64,000 bases of DNA from Leptidea sinapis (lineage: Eukaryota > Arthropoda > Insecta > Lepidoptera > Pieridae), in contig NC_066310.1 of the NCBI RefSeq assembly GCF_905404315.1, positions 6,386,001-6,450,000 on the forward strand, in the 5' to 3' direction. A program made the translations under genes and the position numbers. Shown piece after piece: positions 11,401-23,100 of the stretch. The notes beneath the pieces are model-generated. The model worked only from the letters and a program-made list of their open reading frames with translations. It searched no databases and was not told the origin of the DNA. Positions within the stretch are counted from its first letter, which is position 1, and each line of letters opens with the position of its first letter.

Positions 11401-13100
11401 CTTGAAATTGAATGGAAACGTCTCAAGAACTGACGTGTACTAATTAATTCTCTATAATTTTCTTCGTCTACTGACATTATTCATTTTTAATTTGGAACCG
11501 GAATAATGGAGAAATAAATGATTATTTTGTTTTAGTTTTGGTTTTTATTACTTTACCGTTCTAACTATATTATACTTATCTATTATATTCCAACTAACAT
11601 GTTCCAACAACAATAACACCAATTCCAAAAATCTTTAAGGATAGGAACTAATAACCATAGGCAAATAGTTAATAAATACCTAATTACTAACGTCTACGGT
11701 ACTACTGTCTACGGTCAACAACTCTGAGTATTATATTATGATAAAATGGAAACTTGTTACTTGATGCAATGGTAATAACAGTTTATTTGCAACAAACCAG
11801 AGTTGGTTGTCCATAGCTTTATAAGTAATTTTATAAGAGGGAAGTCAAATGCGCAATCCATAGTCGTAGGTACTTCTAAAGTGTGCCTAACCTACGCCCG
11901 AATTTAAGGCTCGGGTCGACTTTTAAACTAAGTACTTCCATTTTTATAATCTTAAAAAACTGGTAAAACAAGTACCTAGTTTTCTAATGTCTTTTTCTCA
12001 ATCCAAGATCTTATTTTGTAGAAGTAGGTAGCAGTAAATTAAACAAGCAAAATATTTTATTTTTTTTATTGTTATATAAACAGCGTACGTTAGACCAAAT
12101 CGTGGGGCATATCATAGTCCGGTAATGGAGGGCAGAAGTAGTTCAAAATGAGGTTCAGAGTTTAAAACGAGAGAAAGATATTATTCAAGTACAAAACCAA
12201 GCCATGTAAAACAGAAACTACTTATTAAAATAAAGAAAGCACAAAACAACACAACAGCGGTAACTACATATAATTGATAGGTATTATTAGCATTAGGTAG
12301 ATCAACTCGCTCATCGCTGTCAGTCATATTGACAGATAGCTTTCCTTGATCTAACCTAAAATGGATGTGATTTCATAGTCGTGACAGCATATAATGTGAA
12401 AATGAAATAAATATTTTATTTATTTCCCCGGTTCCTTTTGCAATACAATTTTATCTAACAAGTCAATTTATCTACGAAGTTTTTTTTTGTAACTATCCTA
12501 ACCTTAGACGGTTATTCCTATAGTCAGGTAAAATTTCGCCATTGTTCTTTGCTGTCAATCTTATTGAACAACCTGTCCAGTCGTATAAGTATGGTTATAC
12601 AAGTCCGTGGATAAAACAAATTATTAAAACAAGACACTTTTAGCAAGGTAAGGCCTAGTCTGTACCGGTATAGCCTATCGCCTAAAGGATGAACTAATTT
12701 AGCCTAGAAAAAACTAATTATTACTAAAATCGGTTTGGCCCGTATTACATATTATATAGGTTCAGATCAAGGATTGGTCGCCGCTGCGCTCCAACTAGAT
12801 ATCGCACTACCTAAGAACAATAGCTTTTTTTTATTATGGCAATTATTAGATGATTGTGTGTGTGGCATCTCAACACTTAATGACATTTTTCAACTTTTGT
12901 AATGTGTTATTTTACATTGAAATTAATAAAATACAAAATACTGATGATATGTGATCCCAGTGTCTTTCATATTTCTAATGATTCTATGTGACCAATCCTT
13001 AAACTAAGTAAATTTGATTACATAAATACAGATTTTTCTACATTATATATAAACTCTATAAGTATATAATTATTATCCAACTGTTTCGTCATTGCATATA
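11400..13100. other. intergenic, nothing recognised
   Basis: A+T-rich with no supported ORF, RNA gene or bounded repeat. Confidence 0.35.
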
Positions 13101-13611
13101 CGTAGGTAACACTGAAAATGTTTATAACTGGCCAGTTAGAAACATTGCTAATGAAAACTTTTTAACCGGTATGTCAATCGCTGTTTGCCTGTTGCCTTGG
13201 AAAAAATTCAACAGCAGCGCCCTCGAAACAGATCCTCCTTCACCACGACAATGCTTCAACGCAATCCGCAAAACGTACTGTTAAGTATTTGACTATGGCA
13301 GGTGTCGAGATAATAAGTCATCCGCCATACAGTCCTGACTTGGCGCCCTGCGACTTTTATTTATTCCCAAGAACTAAAGATAAAATTCGAGGTATTCGCT
13401 TTACGAGCCCTGAAGATGCGGTGAAAGCGTACGAAAATGCCATAGAAGAGACCCCTAAGGAAGAATGGGCACACTGCTTTTCTCAGTGGTTCTATCGAAT
13501 GCGACGATGTGTAGAGAGGAACGGAGATTACTTCGAAAAACAATAAAAGTATTGGCAACTTTCTACACTAAGCCGTTTTTCATATTCTAAACATTTTCAG
13601 TGTTACCTAGG
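13101..13611 (+). mobile_element. mariner element, internally deleted (511 bp)
   Basis: Terminal inverted repeats CGTAGGTAACACTGAAAATG (left) and the complement of CCTAGGTAACACTGAAAATG (right) are flanked by TA on both sides (13099-13100 and 13612-13613), the mariner target. Full mariners are about 1.3 kb, so some 0.8 kb is missing from the middle. The 5' leader and the last third of the transposase remain. A second copy lies at 16111-16863. Confidence 0.9.
13202..13546 (+). pseudogene. mariner transposase C-terminal fragment
   Basis: The frame reads KQILLHHDNAS, then YSPDLAPCDFYLFP and ends ERNGDYFEKQ before TAA. The Asp of HHDN and the Asp of APCDF are separated by 34 residues, the DD34D spacing of mariner. 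The first catalytic Asp and the DNA-binding part are gone, so this copy cannot make transposase. Confidence 0.88.
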
Positions 13612-13912
13612 TATAACAGTAAAATATGATTTTGATATCACTTTATTAGTGACAAAATTTACCACCCATTAGAAAAGGCATGTTTCAGACCTAGGAAAAA
13701 TGACCGAATAAAATTGAAATATGTATAAGATTCACTCATTAAATAGCCTGAGGTCAGTCGCTCAATTCCCAAGGTACAGAAGAAATTAGAAAATAATTAA
13801 TACAATGGTACATACATTACAATAGAAGAACATTTACCACATAAACAATTTGAGCAAATTCTTGAATTTCGCATTACAATAAAATCATATTTAGTATATT
13901 TAAAGAAATCCC

Positions 13913-13985
13913 GTTGCAAAATTAAATAAAATCAAAATTGCAAAATTAAATCAAATCAAAATTTCAAAATTAAATCAAATCAAAG
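13913..13985. repeat. 24-bp tandem repeat, three units
   Basis: Units of the type TTGCAAAATTAAATCAAATC plus AAAA follow each other three times with one or two changes each. It lies about 120 bp downstream of the PRRC1 stop codon. Confidence 0.8.
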
Positions 13986-14107
13986 TTACTTTTTTTTTGT
14001 CAAGGAAGTGGCACTTATGAATGTCAATCAGATGGGCATAGTCCCAACAAAAGACTTACTTGAGGGCAGTACACAAAAAGTATTTCCAATGCTAAGCCAT
14101 CGAGGAT

Positions 14108-17100
14108 TCAGGGCTGTGCTGCAGATATGGCCAGTATATTCCTGTAGGAGCCGGCGAGCGACCTCGCCGCAAGCAGTAAGGCTTCCCTGCGAGACACGCC
14201 TGTTGACGCCTGCTGCCATTCTGTGTGGGCCACCTGACGTATAAACATATATAATTACCAGCTGACCCAGCAAACGTTGTATTGCCGATATTAAAATCAC
14301 CATACAAAAGTAACTGTTGATCGTAGATGGGTGAAAATTTGAAGTTGTATGTATTTTTTAATGCTGACTCATAATCAAAAAAATAAAAAAAATGACAAAA
14401 AAAATTCGTGTGTACCACCCTTTACATTTAGGGGGATGAAAAATAGATGTTGTCCGATTCTCAGACCTACCCAATATGCACTCAAAATTTCATAAGAATC
14501 GGTCAATCCGTTTCGGAGGAGTTCAAAGTTTAACACCATGACACGAGAATTTTATAAATTAGATGAATTAAGTTAGTTACTATGCAACGGACTTGTGTGG
14601 CCTTAAGTGGTCTTTTAATATTTTTAATTTTTAAACTCTATAATTGAAACTTTTAGATTGAGGCCTTCCAATCTAGCCTTATTCGATGATTAAAATTTGT
14701 TAAGCACCTGCGTTTTCATAAAAAACAAAATCACTATTACTAATATCTAAAACTCTAATTTTTTATTATTATTTTAGTATGGAATTGATGAATTTATTTT
14801 TTTATTGTAAAAATAACATTCACTGGATTTTTTTTTCATTTATATTAATGTTTTTTTTTTCATTTTAAACTCCTTTTTGTAAGTATCGCATTTGTAAATG
14901 CTACATTATTACATACTCTTTGGCAATACAGTCACAGGTTTTTATTATTTATTTCCAAAAGCTTTATCTTTTAAGCAGATTGGTCATATTTAAAATAGAG
15001 TGATTTAGTGAGTATTGCTTAATGATGTAGATGAACATTCTTTTTGTTATTTGGTTGAGTTCTCATGACAGGCTTCTTCAGGCATGCTTAAATGTCACTG
15101 CTTGTGGCGGCGACATGGGACGGGTCGTTCCCCTATCTAAAATATGGTCGAGGCAGACTATGGCCCATACGTCATGCTCGTGGACACGCAGGATGATCGT
15201 GTTACCAGAGTGTCTGCTTCGTGTTCTTAAAATTATATTTATTATTCGAATTCAAATTCAAATATTTTTATTCAAAATAGGATTTAAAATCACTTATTGA
15301 ACGTCAAAATCTACCACCCATTCAAAAGAAACTGCCTCAGACCTGAGAAGAATGGGCGCAAGAAACTCATATATTTTATACAATCGCTAATAGAATGCTC
15401 GCAAAAGACTTTTACTTATTTACGGTGTGTGTGTTTTGTTGCTGTAATCAATAACTCTTGTTTTTACGTATTAATAATGTAGTTATAAGAGCTGGCGGTT
15501 AATTATGCTCTCCATGATATTGGAGACCAGGGAGGTAATAGTAACAGGCCTGTAGTGAGCCGGATGAAGTTACCACGAGCAGCTTCCGACAACGGTCAGA
15601 ACTTGACAGATTTTGACAACCTGCTTCGATTACGTCCGGGCGATTTGCCGCTTAAAGAATCTGAAAGCACGGTTATATTTCCTCTTTAGAACTTTGCAGT
15701 TCGGATCAATTGAGCCCAGCGCCGCAACCCAAGTTCGATACGCCTGCCTTTTTCTTCACGTCACACAGCTGTTCGACACAGTCCCCATGATATACGCGAT
15801 ACAAGTACCTGCAGGTTGTCAGCCATGATGCGTCCGATGGTCGTGCTGTATCCGGTCTGCGCGTGCTCGTAGTCCGCCGGCGTGGAGTCTCGCGCCGCGA
15901 GTGCGGCTGCCGCGGGGACCGGCGTACCCTGCGACTGTACGTGCAGCTCTATATCCAGCGACGGCTGTGTCAGCACTATCAAAGACACCTCGTACCATCT
16001 ACAAATACACTCTAATAATAATAATAATTTATTTGTTGGGGCATCAGAGGCCCATATTTTGTTAGTTTCAGGCTTAAAAACTATGTTAGTATGTTACAAT
16101 TTGCTTAATACGCGGGAAACACTGAAAATGATTAGAACTGTCCAGTTAAAAATATTGCTAATGAATACTTTTTTGAATTTCAACTTTAGAACTCTTTGGT
16201 AACCTAATGTAGTGTTGCATTCATTTGTCATTTGATTTTGTGTATTAGCGGCAAATCTGAAACTCTTGCTAAAATGAACCTAACGCAAGAAAATATTCGG
16301 TTAATGATTTATTACCTTATTTATTGCCTTATTCTTAGGTCGGAAAGTTCATTTCACGATTTGTACTAGAAGTTACTGCAGACTGGTATGTCAATCGCTG
16401 TTTTTTTTTTTATGGAATAGGAGGACAAACGAGCATGTTTGCCTGTTGTCTTGGAAAAAATTCGACAGCAGGGCCTTCGAAGCAGGATCCTCCTTCACCA
16501 CGACAATGCTTCAGCGCACTCCGCAAAATGGACTGTTGAATATTTGACTATGGCAGGTGTCAAGATAATGAGTCATCCGCCAAACAGTCCTGACCTAACG
16601 CCCAGCTACTTTTTATTCCCAAGAACTAAAGACAAAATTCGAAATATTCGCTTTACGAGCCCTGAAGATGCGGTGAAAGCGTACGAAAATGCCATAAAAG
16701 AGACCCCTAAGGAAGAATGGGCACACTGCTTTTCTCAGTGGTTCCATCGAATGCGACGATGTGTAGAGAGGAACGGAGATTACTTCGAAAAACAATAAAA
16801 GTATTGGCAACTTTCTACATTATGCCGTTTTTCATTTTCTAAACATTTTCAGTGTTACCTAGGTATAATTAAATCATAATACATAATAACACAAAATAAC
16901 TTTGGTAACAATCTGAGACAGCGTGTTTTTAACGGACAAAAACTTGAATTAATCGCTGCAATATTGGCGAATCCAGTTTTCCCGCTATCATATTCAGGAT
17001 ACTGTTTGAACTCGAACGCAGCCTTTCCAGGACGGATGACGTCCTTTTCCTTATGATGGCATAGAAATCATCCGTTCGTGCTTCAGCAAACATGCTTGAT

Positions 17101-20100
17101 GCTGAACAAAACCGCGGCACAGTCTATAAATCAACAACCAGACGACCGGCGAAGCTGTCTAGATAATAAAATTAAGAAAATTTATTGAAGTAGACGTTAC
17201 TTTGCGAAAATCCATAATTATCCAAGTGTTTTGAGTTTTCTTTAGTGTTAATCCCGCCGATATTCGTCCTTAAACATTTCGACACGTGTTTCGCCAATAC
17301 ACGAGGCATTCTCAGGAGATGTTGACTAGCCAAACTCTGGCACGGGAGGTCAACAACAGAAATATCATATCCAGTAAATCTAAAAACCGGAAGTTATTTT
17401 TTTTTTTAAATTAGTAGAAAAATTTACTGTGACATATTCCCCGCAAATCATACCGTTTGGTATCTGAATTCGCTCATTACCTGTCAGCAATAGCTTCATG
17501 TAGAAAACTCTCGATGGCCACAACGGGCACGTTGTTATTGACACTAGCGCTGGAAGAGCGTATGTGCGCTATCCGCTGTTTGGCCGCAGCGTATGCCGAC
17601 GCGTATCCCACGGGTTGTGTTGCTGTGACGTCACTCTGGGCTGCCTCACCACTTAAATAATATATTTTTGCATGTTATACAATTTTTTCCATACAAACAC
17701 ACAGCGGATGTTATTAGAGTATATTATTATTATATGTGGCTATGTTCATTAGATTAATATAGGTTACGCCGATATTTTTATTTAACCCATCTGTCAAAAA
17801 TCCGGCTCGAAGGACCAAGAAGGTTTTTGTAAGATGGTTATACTGTAGACTGGTAATACTGTTTAGAGATTATATAAACTTTTATCTTAACTAGACCACA
17901 ATACTCTGGTTTTGCTAAATTAGATGTGGTTATAGGTACCAAAGTGGTCAAAATTCATAAGTGGCCTTGCAGCAAATATAACACACAAAAAACTTCTATA
18001 ATTAATTTTATTTATAAAAGAATTTAGACGTAAAACGAAAATTAACCTTTGTTTGATTTAAGTCAAAGTTATGATAAACTTTCCATGAATAAATAGTAAA
18101 TTCAGGTTTTATTCATTTTTATTTGAAGCTAGACATCATTTGAGTTGTTCCTGGGTAAGTAATAGACCACGAAGTCATGTTTTCCTCTAAATTATTAGAA
18201 TGTGTAATGGATTTATACAAAATAAACTCACACAACTGTAGCTTTTCCAAAGACAGTCTGAAAAGCTTCTCTAACTGGTGATACTTTTACATCCTTATCT
18301 GAAGCTACCACTACGTGAAAATCTCCACCACTCCCTGTCAACAACATATAACTAATTACATATTAATACTATTTATATATAAGAGGGGGCAAAGGGTGAA
18401 GTGGTACACGTGATTGAATGTGGTGATTCAACCGCCCAAGAGATGTGATTTATTCTGAGTATGCTTTATTGTGAGTATGCTCTTCTCTCGAAAGTGTCAT
18501 AGCTATTAGAATTTATAATATAATAAATTGAGAAATAATCGCCTTTAAGTTACTTAACACTTCCGTGACTCCTAGTCATGGAAGTGTTGCCAGAAGTGTT
18601 GCAAGTATAAATGTTTACCGTCTGACACATAAGAAGGTGAAACTAATAATAAGTATAGGATTTAGTACTCATACTATGTAGAGATAGGATGGTAAAACAC
18701 ACACATCACACGTATTTTCCAATGAGGCTATAAGTAACAAATTTAACTTTATTTAACACAACACTGTTTCTTTTTGTTGTTAGGACTGTGAAGGCATCAT
18801 CATGAATTAGGGATACAAATGCAATTAAAAAATTTATGCATTTAAATTTATTGTTTTTCGAATTCATATTATGTACGCATATTCGACGCTTTAAAAAGTT
18901 GGCAAGACTCTCATGATTCCTCTTGTGTTGGCCTATGGACTTGCATCCCGTGCCACTAAATAAAAAATAAAAAAAATCCTCTTGTGTTACAAGAGAGTTA
19001 ACCGCCATGATCACATAACATTAGGCGACCCATATATGCTCATTGTACCTTTACATGTATCATAGACCAAGTATAATAACTAGACATCGGTTTGACGCGG
19101 CCAAAATAAGATAGATAATATCCTATATATTATATATAGGTACAATAGGTACATAATATTACACAAGTGTTCTTTCACGATCACTTTTACATCGAAAAAC
19201 ACAACTTCGCGCCATATTCATATCCTTCGATTCTACTTAAAATTGTCACTGATGTTGAATAAATAGTTGATATTTCACACGTTTCACAACAATAATAGCT
19301 ATTTTTATAGACGCAAATAAAATATCTGTACAGCGCTGTCAAGTTTGTATAGCACACCGGGTGTGCTGACCTTGAAAAATATAATCACTCCATCTCATTT
19401 CTTTACATAAGACTCGCATAAGTTTTTCTTTTTCTCGTGTGAGTGGGACGGAAGCTATCAATTCGTCTAGTTACTATACTTGGTCTATGACATGTATCAT
19501 GAAAAGGTACAACATAATGTCAAATATAATTCATATTTCGACATTCATGATATTATTAAAATTATGGAACTGAAAAAAATTATTTAACTTACTCAAATAT
19601 TCCTTCATTTGTGGGTCCAAAGTAGTAATCATGGAATCGACTGAGCTTTTTGCTTTCTCGGCTACCTTCTGTAATAGTCCTCCACCAGACATGGCACCCT
19701 TTACCCAGGTCATAAGTCCGCTACCTGGCATTATATCACCTGTATAAAAAAATGTGTTGTAGGTTGTGTGTTCTGATAAATTATATGTAAGCATTAATAA
19801 TTATTTGGTGGGAGAAAAACAATTGTAAACTGTCTAACCCTTTTAAGTTATTGGGATTCCTTTGTAATATGTAAGCAAGGAGAGAAACTTCAGCAATGAA
19901 GAAAGTGTTGCATACCCATAAACATTGATCAGAGTCACAACACCTTGGGCACTATTTGGAGTTGCTCACACAGCCATAGGTGTCCAAGTTATCTGTTCAG
20001 GTCGTAGTGTTTATTGTGGTAAATTTATTATTGCCAAAATAATAAGTCTTAAAAATAATTAGCCGTGCATCACTTCACATCTAAGAAATTTGATTATTTT

Positions 20101-23100
20101 ATATGCATTGCATAGTGTAAATGTGTATTATGAAACAAAGCAATGATAAAATAACATTTTCAAAATAGCGACTGTAGCAGCTGTAGGTAGTTTGAATTTT
20201 ATCCACCTGAACAGATAATTTGCTAGCACTATACACAATAGATCCCGCACAAACAGCGAATTAATATGAGAAATAATAATAATACAATCTTTATTTATTG
20301 TATTTGCAAAATGAAAATACAATTTTGGAATCTTCCCAAACTAGGAATCATAAGAAGTTGTGCATGGGTGTTGTTTGAGTGCCAGTCAATGTCGGATCTG
20401 TTAAAAATGTGACTTACATTAGTTGGCATTCAACCAAAAAGACCATTATCACAGAAAAAGGCATATCAACAACTTAAAGGATAGATATCAACATTTCATA
20501 GTTTCCCAAGTATTTATTTATAGCATCATCCAAGAATTTTTAGATGCAAGGAATGAGAAATTAGATAAGTATACACATGTATTGGCTGTGAAGTTTGGAA
20601 TTGCAGATTTTTATCTCTCCAGTAGTTGAAAAAAAAAAAAATGATTGATTGAATCAAACTGATTCAAATGGGCAGCAGTGAGGCAACCGCCCATAGACAT
20701 CCGCAACAACAGGTGTCAAGAGATGGCCGGAGATGTATACTCTTTTCTTGCATGCCCCTAAGTCGTATCAGTTCGGGAAACCAGCAGCTGGTAATTGATT
20801 CCACAAACTGAATTGGCTTTGCGAGGCAAGAAATTTCTTTCGAAACACGCGGTTGTGGAATTTCAATTGTCAACATGATGCGGGTGGTATTTGCATTTTG
20901 ACGTAGTGTCGGGTGATGAAATTATACATATATATATTATTATACACATTAATATAGTCCAATTTAATGATTTAAGGTGCTAAGCCCTAATAAAGTGGAA
21001 TGTTTGTTTTTTGTAATATATCTTACACTCAACCTTTTTACTCCTACCCATTTGTTGGACAAGACAGGCTTGGATATAAATATAATGGAACCAGTATAGT
21101 TTACCAATTCTGTCCACATCTGGTGTGTAGTCATGAGATGGTTCTGGAGACTGTATTGTGTCAGATTCTTCAGGAGACCTCACTGAGAGTGTTGGCTGTC
21201 CTTTAGCAAGAGGTATTACAGGACTGAAATAAAATTTCCTAAATCTTAACAGTGAGCTTTTTAATAATGGCTATAACAATAGATACTGCTTACATAGAAA
21301 TGTATTAAGCCTCATTACAAGCCATAACCATGCAATTGAAAGTAGATATGATTCATGATAGCTACACCATACAATGTTTTCAATAAGAAATTAAAGTTAT
21401 GAAATCAAAACTGTTATTTTTTTTCCATACGGTTCATTCATTTGTAATCTGCCAACAGATGCCGAATTCCACCTTTGCACTTTGCCTGCTTTAATTGATA
21501 ACTGGCAAAATTTATTGAAGTAGGCATTACTTTGCGGAAATCCATGATTATACAAATGATTTGAGTTTTCTTTAGTGTTAAACTTTGAGTCTCGTGCCAG
21601 ATTTTGGTGAGACAACATGTCCTGAGGATGCCTTTGTAGAGGCGAAACACGTGTTGAATTATTTAAAGACAAATATTGGCGGAATCAACACTAAAGAAAA
21701 CTCAAATCACTTGTACATTGATAACTGGCATCAATATTTAAAAGAGTATATTAAGGTAAATGAATATCATTTTAAATGAGCTTCAAAATTTTTTAATGTT
21801 ATTGTATTAAGTTATAAACTAACAGATACTAGACAGAAAAGAATATTTATATGATAGAAAAACTATTGAAGATAGCTATCCACAAGTAAAATAATATTAA
21901 AAATACCTAAATGTATCTGGAGTTTGTGGAGATACATCCATTGGTATGGGTGTCACATCTTGGCTTTTAGTTAATTCACTAACATTTTGTGCAATCTGAA
22001 ATTAAATATGACAAATTTAACAAATTGGTTAGAAATATTTGTAAAAATTGGTAGTGAGTTATTCAGATCAAATTCTAAAGAATTGAACTATATATAAAAT
22101 ATTGTTAGAGGACTTTGCAGCCAATTACAGAAATCTGCAATACTGCCTGTGGTGGCATGGAAGTGCTCAGAAATAGATTTTTTTTTCATAATATTTAGAG
22201 CAACAAAGATTATATTTATTAATCAATTAAATCATTGTGGAGAGATTCCTTCTAGTATTCTTGTTTTTTGAACAAGAATGGGCCCGTTCGGATCTTGGAC
22301 ATCTGCAAGCTCCTCTCAACAAAATGCATAGGCAGCGTTTAAGTTGAGAAGATACTCTAAAGTTCCTTCGTTTAATTAATCAGTTTCAGTAATCTGCAAA
22401 CAGTAATCAACAAAATGGGTGTAAGAGAATGGAAGTTCTGCTCGAAATGTGTGGTTATACAGTACCAGACATACACATTTTTAAATCACTTCTAAGACCT
22501 AGGGGTCCCTTTATGGTATGCTTTAAGGAATAGAACTAATGTTTATGGCATTTCATTGGATTGCACAGAACCAATTGTTGTGGATATTTTTATTTATTAT
22601 AAACAAACAGTTCCTTCTTAAACTAATACAAAGTCCTATAAAACTGTTTACACAGTTTTTCTACTGTTGGGGGAGGCCTTTGTCCAGCAGTTATCTTCCA
22701 GCTGATATAATCATGATGATTGTGGCTTTATAAGTCATGAAATCCTTATTACAAACTGTATAACGATATTATATATTATAATTAATAAAATATCTTAAAA
22801 TATAAAAGAAGTATCATTGACATTCAATAATTACATCAAAGCTTATATTTTACCATCAACTAACACACCAATGGATCTTACATTGTTAGAATAAACATGC
22901 ACAATTCTAAATAAAAACTATGTAGTGAGATTATTTAATGACAGTGGCACAAAGACTAGTACCTTTGCCTCTTATCCAGAAAAAGCTGGTTCTAAACCCA
23001 CAAATATTAAGCATCTTAAGGTCAGTAAGCATGTTACTAAGAATTGTTTTGCTCAAGATGTGGAATCAAGCTTTCTGGTCACAAGGTTGTACCTAGATCC

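Noticed and set aside
13361..13558. minus-strand ORF over the mariner, repeated at 16613-16810
   Set aside because: Both are the antisense of the transposase fragment; they recur only because the mariner recurs.
14028..14418. long minus-strand ORFs taken as whole proteins
   Set aside because: Only 14233-14108 is real coding (PRRC1 exon 8); the rest is intron, Helitron-like repeat and 3' UTR read through.
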